A DNA stretch of 64,000 bases from Corynebacterium sp. MSK008 (GCF_030232585.1 NZ_JASPJX010000008.1:52566-116565), one strand, 5' to 3'. Shown: positions 16,612 through 27,088, counted from the first letter of the stretch. The notes: generated from the sequence alone by a model not told the origin. Numbers and translations are program-made.

Positions 16612-17832
16612 CTACGGACCCAAAGCCCCGATAGGAATCACTGCCACACCGTCGTTGCGGCGTAACGCGGGTCCTCCCGAGGTGATCACCACCAAGGCTG
16701 GGTCATCATCAAGGTGCCCTGCGAACCGCTTGAGTGTGTCGGCCGCATGCTCAATCACCTCTGGGGTGTAGCCCAACTTCACTTCAACTAGCACGTCCCG
16801 GCCACCGACATTCGCAACAGCGTCGACCTCCAGCTTCGTATTCAGCCGGGCGTGGTACACCGTTCTTCCCGTTAACGCACGCAATTCGTGCACCACCAAG
16901 GACTCAAAGAGCTGGCCGAAGTATGCGGGGTCTCGGAGAAGCTGTTCCGGCCCCCGATCCAGCGCTGCCATGGCAAAGGAGGGATCAGCGAGATGACGCT
17001 TCGGTGCTTTCCTCAGCGTCGCTTTAGAGCGCAGATGCGTGAACCACGCAGGCTGGTCCACAGAGACGAAAATGCTCGCGAGAGCATCGAGATAGCCCCG
17101 AGTTGTTTCCCGGGAGGTATCGGCATCGGTCGCGATGGTTTGCAGCTCCAGCTCGGTACCCACGCCACGAGCTAACGAACGGATCATCCGCCGCACCCGC
17201 TCTGAATCGCGATTCACCCCACCAGGGGCATGGATATCCACGTCCGCAACGGTTTGTACGTAGTCGCGGACGTTTTCCAGCGCGTCTTCAAATGGAAGAC
17301 CGACGTTGTACGGAAGGCCACCCCGGCACACGCGTTCCGCCAGATGCGGCAGTGTTAAGTCCGGTGTCGCAAACGGCAATGGGTCACCTGCAACCGCAGC
17401 AGCAAGTGAAACCGTCCCATCCGAGTCCCCAGTTTCAAAGAGGGTCATTGTCGACATCGTCATTCGTGCGAACCGGCCGGCACCCGAGTGGCTCGTCGCG
17501 TCCGCCCCAGGGGCCGTGGACCCGGTGAAGATGAACTGCCCCTTCGCCTGACGCTCGTCAATGGCGTGCCGCGCGAAATCCCACAGTCTCGGCTGCAGCT
17601 GCCATTCGTCGATAAGCCGCGGTGTGGCTCCTTCGAGCAGCAGCCGCGGGTCATTATCCATAGCGAGGGTGACGCCAGGATCGGTCTCAACGTTCAGAAA
17701 ACTTGCGGCTTGCTGTTTCGCCGTCTCTGTCTTTCCACAACCTTTTGGTCCCTGAATAAGGACACCGCCCTGCCTGCGGAGCGATCGCTCCAATTCAGCA
17801 TCCGCCAGCCGTGGAATATATCCGTTCGCCAT
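16612..17832 (-). CDS. AAA-type ATP-binding protein with DUF4143
   Basis: A 406-residue protein. The Walker A motif G-P-K-G-C-G-K-T-E-T lies near residues 28-37, a Walker B-like L-I-D-E-W-Q near residue 75, and a sensor-type F-T-G-S-T near residue 105. The C-terminal third has the DUF4143 region with a nuclease-like fold signature (L-E-V-D-A-V, then D-V-L-V-E-V-K-L-G). These genes usually occur alone in accessory regions and move frequently; their function is unsettled, with defence or toxin-antitoxin links suggested for some. Four 23-bp repeats lie 33-124 bp upstream of the start. Confidence 0.8.
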   Translation of the reverse strand: MANGYIPRLADAELERSLRRQGGVLIQGPKGCGKTETAKQQAASFLNVETDPGVTLAMDNDPRLLLEGATPRLIDEWQLQPRLWDFARHAIDERQAKGQFIFTGSTAPGADATSHSGAGRFARMTMSTMTLFETGDSDGTVSLAAAVAGDPLPFATPDLTLPHLAERVCRGGLPYNVGLPFEDALENVRDYVQTVADVDIHAPGGVNRDSERVRRMIRSLARGVGTELELQTIATDADTSRETTRGYLDALASIFVSVDQPAWFTHLRSKATLRKAPKRHLADPSFAMAALDRGPEQLLRDPAYFGQLFESLVVHELRALTGRTVYHARLNTKLEVDAVANVGGRDVLVEVKLGYTPEVIEHAADTLKRFAGHLDDDPALVVITSGGPALRRNDGVAVIPIGALGP

Positions 17833-17864
17833 ACAGCCGCATAGTAGCAGCTAAACGAGCCAGG

Positions 17865-17956
17865 TTGGCATTTTGAAAACGACTTGCTTGGCGTTTTGAA
17901 AACGGCTTGCTTGGCGTTTTGAAAGCGATCCGCTTGGCATTTTGAAAACGGGGCGG
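17865..17956. repeat. Four tandem 23-bp repeats upstream of the DUF4143 ATPase
   Basis: Units start at 17865, 17888, 17911 and 17934. Each opens TTGGC[A/G]TTTTGAAA[A/G]CG, followed by six more variable bases. The exact 23-bp period, about two helical turns, and the location directly upstream of the ATPase start suggest operator iterons for autoregulation. No palindromic repeat, variable spacers or cas genes are present, so it is not a CRISPR array. Confidence 0.8.
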
Positions 17957-17986
17957 GGCGGAGGCTCGTCGATAGGCAAAGGCCCC

Positions 17987-19576
17987 CTACTTCTGCTCCC
18001 ACAACGTGCTCGGGCCGGTGAGGGCCTTGCGGTCGCGCGCGAGGATGAGGCGGTCCAGGTCAGCGAGCACCGCATCGACGTCCGCGGGGTTGTACTTGCG
18101 CTCGCGGCGCGCCTGCTGCAGCTCGCGGCTGGCGGCGCGAAGTGCGACCTCCTGCAGCTGCGCAGCGCCCGTACGCGCACGGTCGAAGGCAGCCTTGCGC
18201 TCCTCGGAGCCCTCGGGGTCCTGCAGGCGCTTCTCCGCGATCGAGTCGAGGCGCTCCTGCATCATCGCGTACGCCTCCGGCGCGTACTCCTCGCCGTGCT
18301 CGCGCACCGCCTTGCGCGCCGCGTCGAAGGCGCGCTGGTTCAGCTCCTCGAGCGCCTTGTCGCCGGCGGGGCCATTTTGCAGGTCAAGCTTATCGACGAG
18401 CCACGGCAGCAACAGCCCCGGCAGCACCATCGTGCAGGTGAGCACGGTCAACGCGATGACAGAGAGTTCGTGGTGGTAGTTCGTCGCCGACGCCGGGATC
18501 GCCAGCACCAGCGCCAGCGTGACCAACCCGCGCATGCCCGCCCACGCCATGAGCAGAACCTCCTGCAGGCGCAGCGGGGAGACGTTGGTGTGGTGCTTTT
18601 TCTGGTTGATCTTGTACAGCACCCACATCCAGATGAAGCGCACCGCAAACGCGACGACGGACAGGACCACACCCACCTGCACCGCCTGCCAGATGTGCGT
18701 GCCAGCGGTGTCGATAGCGTCGCGCACGCTCATGCCAATCAGGCCGAACGCCACGCCGGTGAACAGCAGTTCCACCGTCTCCCAGAAGGAGTGGCCGGTG
18801 AGGCGGTCCTCGGCGGTCATGGTCGAGCGCGAGGACATCTCCACCGCGGCGATGACGATCGCGATGACGCCGGAGGCTCCGATGGCCTCGCAGCCGGCGT
18901 AGATGGCGAACGGGAGCACCCAGGTAAACGCGGTGCGGATCACGGAATCGGGCACCGAGTTGGCGAAAGCGGCGGCCAACCTACCCACGACCAAGCCGAT
19001 CAACACCGCGGCGATAGCGGCGTAGAGGAACTGCAGCGCGCCTTTACCGAAGTCGACCTCACCGTGGGCGACTGCGGCCGCCATGGCGACGTTGAAGGTG
19101 ACGATGGAGGCTGCGTCGTTAAATAGCCCCTCCGTCTGCAGCGTGCCAGTGATGCGCTTCGGGATGCCGGCCGGGCCCGCCACGGCGTCCACGGCCACCG
19201 GGTCCGGCGGGGCGATCGCGGCGGCGAGCACCATCGCCGCAGCCAAGCTCAGCCCCGGCAGCATCCACATCGCCGTGGCCGTGAGCGCCGCGATGGTGAG
19301 GAACACCAGGATGATCGACATGGTCAGCACCACGTTGAGCTGCGAGCCGATTTGCCCCCAGCTCGTGCGCCGGGCCAGCGACCACAACAGCGGGGGCAGG
19401 AAGATCGGCAGGATCAGGTGCGGATCGATGGACACCGTGTCGATGCCGGGGATAAAGATCACCGGCGCGACCACCACAGTCAGAAGCGCCGGCCACGGCA
19501 GGCCGGTGCGCTCACCTACCGCGGCGACGAGGACGGTGGCGAGCAGCAGGCCGATTAGTGCTATGAAAGTTCCCAC
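17987..19576 (-). CDS. Na+/H+ antiporter, CPA1 (NhaP-like) family
   Basis: Membrane antiporter of about 529 residues with some twelve hydrophobic segments up to residue 400, including the ion-binding motif region P-P-D-P-V-A-V-D and L-F-N-D-A-A-S. A charged C-terminal cytoplasmic tail of about 120 residues is rich in Glu/Arg and probably helical. It exchanges cytoplasmic Na+ (or K+) for H+. The start is uncertain: GTG 19576 begins directly at the first membrane helix, while GTG 19645 adds 23 residues but also lacks a well-spaced ribosome site. Confidence 0.85.
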   Translation of the reverse strand: MGTFIALIGLLLATVLVAAVGERTGLPWPALLTVVVAPVIFIPGIDTVSIDPHLILPIFLPPLLWSLARRTSWGQIGSQLNVVLTMSIILVFLTIAALTATAMWMLPGLSLAAAMVLAAAIAPPDPVAVDAVAGPAGIPKRITGTLQTEGLFNDAASIVTFNVAMAAAVAHGEVDFGKGALQFLYAAIAAVLIGLVVGRLAAAFANSVPDSVIRTAFTWVLPFAIYAGCEAIGASGVIAIVIAAVEMSSRSTMTAEDRLTGHSFWETVELLFTGVAFGLIGMSVRDAIDTAGTHIWQAVQVGVVLSVVAFAVRFIWMWVLYKINQKKHHTNVSPLRLQEVLLMAWAGMRGLVTLALVLAIPASATNYHHELSVIALTVLTCTMVLPGLLLPWLVDKLDLQNGPAGDKALEELNQRAFDAARKAVREHGEEYAPEAYAMMQERLDSIAEKRLQDPEGSEERKAAFDRARTGAAQLQEVALRAASRELQQARRERKYNPADVDAVLADLDRLILARDRKALTGPSTLWEQK

Positions 19577-19717
19577 GAGGGGTGAGTTTACGGCGTACCG
19601 CGGGCTGCAGCAGGTGTCGGCACGGGCGCGGGCATCATCAACCACTCCGACATCAACCGGTACCTCGTTTCTACCTTCGTCGCCCCGGCCCTGAGCGCCT
19701 AACCAACCCTTTTCGGA

Positions 19718-19808
19718 GTTGTTTGAAACAACTCCGAAACAACTCGCAGTAAAACTGACCCGAAATCAACCCATCTGAGTAGGTCAGGATAGTTGTTTGG
19801 AGTTGTTT
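19718..19808. repeat. 91-bp direct repeat, left copy, at the 3' end of the AlbA_2 gene
   Basis: Partner of 21549-21639. The outer 26 and 17 bases are identical in both copies and the middle 48 bases are diverged but of equal length. It contains five 8-bp half-sites AGTTGTTT/AAACAACT (19717, 19726, 19737, 19792, 19801) spaced 9-11 bp apart within each cluster. The right end reaches into the stop codon of the gene at 19807. It looks like a second copy of that gene's operator region rather than a terminator. Confidence 0.85.
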
Positions 19809-21519
19809 AGAGGGAAACCCACCGAACACTCGGACCTCGAGTCGGGCTACCGTCGGCAATCTTCGCTTTACCCAAATCTCGAAGGTGGCGAAGGATTCGG
19901 CTCACTGATTCACGCTCTACGCCGAGTTCATTCGCAACCTCACGAGCGTTCAGGGACTGCCCCTCGCGCAACTGAGCAATGATCCAGTCCTCGGTAGTCA
20001 CGGATGCAATCGCAGTAGATTCGTTCCCCTCAAAGGCCGCCCGAGCTCGAGCGGACAGTATCCACTCAGGAGCATCCCGCAAAGGTTCTAGGAAGCCCTG
20101 ACTTGCGTACCACCCCAAGGTTTCTTGGGCCTGCGCTTCCGGGACTTGCATGAGTCGAGCTGCCGTGGACGTCATCAAAATCTGGTTGTTCGCTAGATGA
20201 CGCGCAACCAAAAGCCCATCCACACTCTTGAAGATCGCTTCACCAAACTCAGTACGCAACAGGTACAGCGTCTTAATAAACGCCGAATCGACATTTCCGG
20301 CGGGCAACGTGACCTCAACAAACGGCCCATCGGCATTCAGACTGGGGGCTTGCCTACCACTAGCAAGCATGGAGACCCACATGCGATCGAAGCCTCGCGA
20401 AGATTCTTCAGCAAGTCCTAACTGTCGCAGTGCACCCATCAGAATCGGGTTACGCGGAATCGATTGGGTGCTCAGAATCCTCTCCTCGGGCACGCCTACG
20501 GGGAGGCCACCAGGAGACCATACGGTCAGACTGGTCGGAGACTGATCAACGACGATTGCAGTGGTCGCTCCCCAGTCGCGGTGCGCGAATGCGTTAGAAA
20601 CAATTTCATCTACAGCAGCCGCAGGAAACGCCGGAATGGGAAACTCTTGCCCGTTCGGGAGCTGCACTCGCGCAACCTCCTGCGACGTGTGAGCCTTAAT
20701 CAACGCACGTAGCTGTTCTGACGCAGTAATCAACGGTGCGGAGATCTCGGTTACTTTCGGATCGCCACTGGGCACGTCGCGAAGCAAATGTCTCACGACC
20801 GTCCGGTTGTGCAGTGGCTGCATGAAGAGAATTTCTGCCGCAAATGTCAGCGCGCCATCGGCCGTAAGCAATCCCAACTCACTGCAGAGTTGAAGACTCG
20901 TCTGGGGTACAGGCGAGTCATCACCCAAGGCATGCTTCCGGTTGGCCAGGAGTGCTTTAGCCTGCTCGATTGCCTTAGGGTCGAGATCTTTAGGGCTTCG
21001 TCGAGACACAGTAGCGCTCAGGTCAGGGTTCGAACGGGACAGGTGAATACTGCGACGCTCATCCTCCCCCAAAGGAACACAGTTTTTCCCGACGCGTTTA
21101 CTGGCCTGGCCTTTGGAACGCTGATACAACGCCATCCCCCGCGGGATGCGCAACGCAATCAAACGCTTGCCACAGCGCTCGATTTCAGAAGCTTCGACCT
21201 GAATATGAGGCTGCGTCTTGCTGTAAATCTTTTCCACCAACCAATCGCATGAGCGATCAGTACCAGTGAACGCAGCAGGGCCTGCCTTCTTGTCATTGAC
21301 ACCAAGGACAATGTAGGCGACTCCGCCGTCGGCGTTGGAGAAACAAATAACTTCGTCGATGAGAAACTCCACAAGACCCGCATCGGGGTTCTTGTTCATC
21401 GGGTGGACGGCAGGATCCTCCTTGAAATCCAGTACCTGGGATTCCCAGATATCGGCGCTATCTCCGGCCTCAATTGCCGACAGTGCTTCCTCCACACCCT
21501 CAAAACCCGAATCGAGCAT
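19807..21519 (-). CDS. AlbA_2 / Schlafen-type putative transcriptional regulator with C-terminal HTH
   Basis: A 570-residue protein. The N-terminal AlbA_2 divergent domain (about residues 20-150) contains W-E-S-Q-V-L-D-F-K-E-D and the C-F-S-N-A-D-G-G signature. An ATP-binding HATPase_c_4-like region at about 295-420 has V-S-N-A-F-A-H-R-D-W and S-R-G-F-D-R. The final 60 residues form a helix-turn-helix (A-R-E-V-A-N-E-L-G, then E-S-V-S-R-I-L-R). Base composition is clearly more AT-rich than its neighbours, and matching 91-bp repeats flank it. The half-sites before its start are plausible targets of its own HTH. It was probably acquired; function unknown. Confidence 0.78.
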   Translation of the reverse strand: MLDSGFEGVEEALSAIEAGDSADIWESQVLDFKEDPAVHPMNKNPDAGLVEFLIDEVICFSNADGGVAYIVLGVNDKKAGPAAFTGTDRSCDWLVEKIYSKTQPHIQVEASEIERCGKRLIALRIPRGMALYQRSKGQASKRVGKNCVPLGEDERRSIHLSRSNPDLSATVSRRSPKDLDPKAIEQAKALLANRKHALGDDSPVPQTSLQLCSELGLLTADGALTFAAEILFMQPLHNRTVVRHLLRDVPSGDPKVTEISAPLITASEQLRALIKAHTSQEVARVQLPNGQEFPIPAFPAAAVDEIVSNAFAHRDWGATTAIVVDQSPTSLTVWSPGGLPVGVPEERILSTQSIPRNPILMGALRQLGLAEESSRGFDRMWVSMLASGRQAPSLNADGPFVEVTLPAGNVDSAFIKTLYLLRTEFGEAIFKSVDGLLVARHLANNQILMTSTAARLMQVPEAQAQETLGWYASQGFLEPLRDAPEWILSARARAAFEGNESTAIASVTTEDWIIAQLREGQSLNAREVANELGVERESVSRILRHLRDLGKAKIADGSPTRGPSVRWVSL

Positions 21520-21536
21520 GAGCTCAGAATAACAAA

Positions 21537-21639
21537 AGTTGTTTCAAAGTTGTTTGAAACAACTCCGAAACAACTTACCGCAAAAATCGCCTAGAATCAT
21601 TCCATCGACGCAGGTCAGAATAGTTGTTTGGAGTTGTTT
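21537..21639. repeat. 91-bp direct repeat, right copy, with extra half-site, upstream of the AlbA_2 gene
   Basis: The core 21549-21639 matches 19718-19808. Half-sites AGTTGTTT/AAACAACT lie at 21537, 21548, 21557, 21568, 21622 and 21632, in pairs 10-11 bp apart, as for a multimeric regulator binding one helix face. On the minus strand this is the promoter region of the gene starting at 21519. Confidence 0.85.
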
Positions 21640-21757
21640 CGAGTTGTCTATAACTCGACCGGAGCTACCATTCTCGTTATAATCAGGTCCATCAGCTGGC
21701 CAGGAGGCGTGGTTATTTTCCACAACCTGGTCGGCGTTTTAATTGGTCGGCCGGGCA

Positions 21758-21783
21758 GCGGTGCCGGGCGACCCCGGCACCGC
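21758..21783. terminator. GC-rich hairpin downstream of the thioredoxin-fold gene
   Basis: Two perfect 11-base arms GCGGTGCCGGG (21758-21768) and CCCGGCACCGC (21773-21783) with a 4-base loop. It lies 14 bases after the end of the minus-strand gene at 21797. There is no clean T-run, which is common for high-GC actinobacterial terminators. Confidence 0.55.
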
Positions 21784-21796
21784 GCCGCCGTGGCCG

Positions 21797-22048
21797 CTAC
21801 ACCGCGTCGAAGAACTCCACCGTGGTGCCGTCGAGCACCTTCGAGGGCACCCCGATCTTGCCGGCGTCCCGAGCGGCGGCGTAACCGGACAGCCGGTCGC
21901 GGTAGTGCAGGAAGCGTTTGAGGCTGCCCAGCTCGGTGATGTCGAGAAGCTCAGCGTCGCCGAAGCTGTGCGCGTTGTCATTGTATTCGGCGATGACGCC
22001 CGCGCAGTCCGGGCAGTCGGGGTGAACGAAAATCTCTTGCGTTGCCAT
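21797..22048 (-). CDS. Glutaredoxin-like small redox protein
   Basis: An 83-residue protein with a C-P-D-C pair near the N-terminus (H-P-D-C-P-D-C-A-G-V) and a thioredoxin-fold pattern ending G-V-P-S-K-V-L-D-G, where V-P is the cis-proline position. It could reduce disulphides or mixed thiols; in corynebacteria the partner would be mycothiol. The start is ATG 22048; an open extension to 22123 overlaps glf and lacks family similarity. It follows glf by 10 bases on the same strand and is probably co-transcribed. Confidence 0.7.
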   Translation of the reverse strand: MATQEIFVHPDCPDCAGVIAEYNDNAHSFGDAELLDITELGSLKRFLHYRDRLSGYAAARDAGKIGVPSKVLDGTTVEFFDAV

Positions 22049-22058
22049 GCCTCCGACC

Positions 22059-23339
<1,281 letters not shown>

Positions 23340-23408
23340 CTACACTTCGTTTCTGTCACATTTGCCACTGCTTTCGCAGTGACCCCATAGAACCTCAGGA
23401 GTATTACT

Positions 23409-25337
23409 GTGCAGCAACGTCGCAGCATTCAGGGCGGCGCGGCCCGACCCGCCCGGGCCGCGATCATGCCCGTGATCGTGTCCGTCCTCCTCGTCACAGC
23501 ACTCGTTGCCGCCAACGCGTTCAGCGGCAACCGCATCCTGCAGGTGCAGTCGCAAGGCGTGGGCGCACCGGAGGTCTACACCACCTCCTCATCGTTTGCG
23601 TCCGGCGACAACATCACCGTCGACGACGCCGCCATCCGCACCCAGGGCGGCGAAGAAGAGCAGGTCCGCCGCGTGGTCAAGGAGTTCGCCAACGACCGCG
23701 AATTCTCCATCGTGGGCCTGACCTGGACCGGCGAGCGCGACATCGCCGCGTACGTGCGCTCCCAGAAAGCCGACGGCACCTGGTCCGAATGGTTCGAGAT
23801 GGACCCGGCAGCCCCGCAGGCGGGCTCCGAGAAATCCGGCACCGAGCCGATCTACGTGGGCCGCACGAAGCGTATTCAGGTTTCCACCGGCAACGTGGAC
23901 CTGCTCGAAGGCGGCCGCACCGTCTCCGACGCCCCCACCACCGCCAACGACATCGAGGCGGTCTTCCTCGACGGCGGCACCGGCACCGCGGAAGGCGGTA
24001 TCCAGCCCGTCGTCGACTCCTACACGCGTGGCATGCCCAAGGTGGTCACCCGCGCGCAATGGGGCGCCGGTCGCAGCAGCACCCCGCACTACACCGAGCC
24101 CACCACCGCCGCGACCGTGCACCACACGGCGGGCTCCAACAACTACTCCGAGGCCGAGGCACCGGGCATCGTGCGCGGCATCTGGAACTACCACGCGAGG
24201 AACCTGGGCTGGGGCGACATCGGCTACCACGCGCTCGTCGATAAGTACGGCAACATCTACGAAGGTCGCGCCGGCGGCATGGACCGCGGCCCGCAGGGCG
24301 CCCACGTCGGTTCCTTCAACCAGAACACCTGGGGCGTGTCCATGCTTGGCGACTACCAGTCCGCCGAGCCCACCCCGGCCGCCCTGCGCGCCATGGGCGA
24401 GATCATCGGCTGGAAGGCCGCCGTCGCAGGCTTCGACCCCACCGGCTCCAGCTACCACTTCGCCGAGGGCAACTTCCGCGGTTCCAAGTACGCCGCTGGC
24501 CAAGGCGCGATGTTTAACAACATCAACGCCCACCGCGACTTCCACTACAACACCTGCCCGGGCGACAACCTGTACTCCAAGCTGCCCGCGATCCGCGCCA
24601 CCGCAGCCACGAAGTACCGCTCCTTGGGCGGCAGCCGCTCCGGCATCGGCTCCATCCTCGACCGCTTGAGCGGCAACGAGACCACGTCCACCCCGACCAG
24701 CCCGGTCGCCCCGGCGGACCCGGACGCGCGCGACACCGGGGCCGCACCGACACCGACCCCGAAGCACCAGGGCAGCCCGAGCAACGGCACTGCCGACGGC
24801 ACCCTCGCCGCGCTGTCCTCCGGCGACCCGAACGCCATCGCCTCCGTGGCAGGCGCCTCCATCGGCCTAGTCCTGCTATTCCTGGCCGCCCAGGACAAGC
24901 TGCCCACCGTCTCCACCGCCGGAGACACCGAGGTCTTCGAGGGGTTGACGCTGGCGCAGGCAGCCGGTGTGGCCAAGCAGATCAGCCCAGCCGTAGCGCC
25001 TACCCTCAACGCCTTCGGCTCCAGCGAAGCCGCCCAGGTCTGGACGGCGCTCGAGCCGACCCTGGGCAAGCTCGTCGCCGGCGTCGGCGGCCCCACCGGC
25101 CCGGCTGTGGCGCTGTACGCCAACGGCATCGGCGCACGCAACAACGAAGGCGAGATCATCGCCCTGGTGGGCAAGATCGCCGAGGCCTGGCTGCAGCAGG
25201 GCCTGGACGCTGGCCCGCTGGGCATGCCGGTGACGCAGCAGTTCAACCCCACCGCCGACACCGTGCGCGTGGACTTCGAAGGCGGCTTCATCACCTACAA
25301 CCCGTCCACCAACGCGGTCGATATCAACACGAACTAG
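23409..25337 (+). CDS. Secreted N-acetylmuramoyl-L-alanine amidase (PGRP type) with LGFP motif
   Basis: A 642-residue exported peptidoglycan amidase. The N-terminal hydrophobic segment spans about residues 18-40. The amidase_2/PGRP domain covers about 205-400: V-T-R-A-Q-W-G, zinc ligand in V-H-H-T-A-G, substrate loop I-Y-E-G-R-A-G-G, and the second zinc region N-A-H-R-D-F-H-Y-N-T-C-P-G-D. A Pro/Thr-rich linker follows, then a second hydrophobic stretch and a C-terminal LGFP-like repeat (P-L-G-M-P-V-T). Start GTG 23409 has CAGGAG upstream. Mycobacterial Rv3811 holds the same position beside glf. Its stop overlaps the convergent glpK stop by 3 bases. Confidence 0.88.
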   Translation: MQQRRSIQGGAARPARAAIMPVIVSVLLVTALVAANAFSGNRILQVQSQGVGAPEVYTTSSSFASGDNITVDDAAIRTQGGEEEQVRRVVKEFANDREFSIVGLTWTGERDIAAYVRSQKADGTWSEWFEMDPAAPQAGSEKSGTEPIYVGRTKRIQVSTGNVDLLEGGRTVSDAPTTANDIEAVFLDGGTGTAEGGIQPVVDSYTRGMPKVVTRAQWGAGRSSTPHYTEPTTAATVHHTAGSNNYSEAEAPGIVRGIWNYHARNLGWGDIGYHALVDKYGNIYEGRAGGMDRGPQGAHVGSFNQNTWGVSMLGDYQSAEPTPAALRAMGEIIGWKAAVAGFDPTGSSYHFAEGNFRGSKYAAGQGAMFNNINAHRDFHYNTCPGDNLYSKLPAIRATAATKYRSLGGSRSGIGSILDRLSGNETTSTPTSPVAPADPDARDTGAAPTPTPKHQGSPSNGTADGTLAALSSGDPNAIASVAGASIGLVLLFLAAQDKLPTVSTAGDTEVFEGLTLAQAAGVAKQISPAVAPTLNAFGSSEAAQVWTALEPTLGKLVAGVGGPTGPAVALYANGIGARNNEGEIIALVGKIAEAWLQQGLDAGPLGMPVTQQFNPTADTVRVDFEGGFITYNPSTNAVDINTN

Positions 25338-26795
25338 GCCAAATTCAGGCAGCGCGACACCGCGTCCTCCCACGCGGCGACAAGCCGGTCCCTTTCGGGG
25401 CCGGCCATTTCGTTTTCCCAGGTGGTTGTGGGGCCGAGCGTCAGCGGTTCGTCGATAAGCGAAATGCCCATGCCCGCCGCCGACGCCGCCCCCATCACCG
25501 TGGTCTCCGTGTTCGCGGGGCGCTCGACGGTCAGGCCCAAAATGTCCGCCTGCATCTGCATCAGCAGGTCGTTCGTGGTCATCCCGCCGTCGACCTTCAG
25601 CGCCTTCGGCTCCCCTCCCATCGCGCACACCACCTCGCGCGCCTGCAAACAGGTCACCTCAAGAGCAGCCCGAGCAATATGCCGTCTATCGACGAACCGG
25701 GTCAACCCCACGATCACCCCACGCGCATCAGGGCGCCACCGCGGCGCGAACAGCCCGGAAAACGCCGGCACAATCACCACTCCCCCGCTGTCCTCGACCT
25801 GGCTCGCCAGGGTTTCGGACTCCGCGGCGGTGTCCAGGATTCCCAGCTGGTCACGCAGCCACTGAATCAGCGAACCGCCCACCGCCACTGACCCCCTCCT
25901 GCGCGAACACCGGCGGCTGGCCCTGGATCTGGTACGCCACGGTGGTGAGCAGTCCGTTCTCGCTGAACTTCGGCGTGCCACCCGTGTTGAGCAGCATGAA
26001 CAGCCCCGTGCCGTAGGTCATCTTCGCGTCGTTTTCGCGGATGCCGCCCTGACCGAACAGCGCCGCCTGCTGGTCGCCCAGCACGCCGGTAATGGGCACG
26101 CCCGCCAGCGGGCCACGGGGGCGGATCTTGCCAAAGTTGCCCACCGACGGGCGGATCTCCGGGAGGATTTGCGGCGGGATGCGGAGCTCGTCGCAAAGCT
26201 GCATGTCCCACTGAAGCGTCTCCAGATCCATGAGCAGGGTGCGCGACGCGTTAGTCACATCCGTCAGGTGCAGCGCGCGGTCCAAGTCCTTCGCACCGCC
26301 GGTGAGGTTCCAGATCAGCCACGTATCGATCGTGCCCGCGAGCAGCTCGCCCTTTTCCGCGCGCTCGCGGGCGTTTGGCACGTTGTCCAGGATCCACGCC
26401 CACTTCGGCGCCGCCGGGTACGAGTTGTGCAAAAGCCCGGTTTTGCGCAGGTACTTCGCGGCGTCGCCCTCGTGGTTCGTGCGGGTATCCTGCCACACGA
26501 TGGCGTTGTAAATCGGCTTTCCGGTCTTCTTTTCCCAGATCACGGCGGTTTCGCGCTGGTTGGTCAGGCCGAGCGCGTCGATGTCCTGCTCGCTGATGTC
26601 CTCGTCCGCGAGCGCCTCGCTCAACGCCCGGCGCGTGTTGCGCCAGATCTCCATCGGGTCGTGCTCCACCCAGCCCTTTTGCGGCATGTGCTGGGTGTGC
26701 TCGAACTGCGACTGGGCGACAACCTTGCCGTCGGTGCGTGTGATGCACACGCGCGTCGACGTCGTGCCCTGGTCAATCGCCGCAATCAAAGCCAT
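25334..26795 (-). pseudogene. glpK: Glycerol kinase, interrupted by a one-base frameshift
   Basis: Would phosphorylate glycerol to glycerol-3-phosphate. The N-terminal half (ATG 26795) carries the FGGY-family start [16 protein letters not shown] and W-Q-D-T-R-T; the C-terminal half carries F-S-G-L-F-A-P and V-D-G-G-M-T-T-N-D. They lie in different frames that meet at a run of five C residues (25892-25896, plus strand). Removing one base restores the expected [11 protein letters not shown]. Both halves are otherwise well conserved, so this is a very recent mutation or a sequencing error. No strong ribosome site is seen. Confidence 0.88.
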
Positions 26796-26880
26796 GAGCG
26801 CGATTCTACGGGTGGGCTTGGGGCGCGCCGGCTGTGGTCGACAGCGCGACGGCACGTTTGCACCAAAAGACCTGCTCGAA

Positions 26881-27024
26881 TCGTCTAGCAGGGCGAATCG
26901 TCTAGCAACGGACGCGAGCTGCTAGACGATCAAGCCACTATTGGCATTGACATTCATCACGACCTGGGAAAACTCGAGTGCCACCCCTTGATCGTCTAGC
27001 ACCAGCTTCCACCCTGCTAGACGG
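26881..27024. repeat. Five copies of TCGTCTAGCA / TGCTAGACGA between glpK and a DUF559-like gene
   Basis: Forward copies are at 26881-26890, 26898-26907 and 26992-27001; reverse copies at 26920-26929 and 27015-27024 (last base changed). Copies three and four extend to a perfect 15-bp inverted repeat (26920-26934 with 26987-27001). The first two share CGAA upstream and lie 17 bp apart. The cluster fills the divergent promoter region and is absent elsewhere in the window. It is probably a multi-site operator. Confidence 0.8.
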
Positions 27025-27088
27025 TCCATACACCCGCCCCACGGCGCTCGCGTGGACGAGCAGTACAACCCATGCAATACTTCCGGCT

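Noticed and set aside
17865..17956. Tandem repeats as a CRISPR array
   Set aside because: Units abut without spacers, are 23 bp, and no cas genes are nearby.
26881..27024. TCGTCTAGCA cluster as a CRISPR array or attachment site
   Set aside because: Copies are 10 bp, in mixed orientation and irregularly spaced; no integrase nearby.
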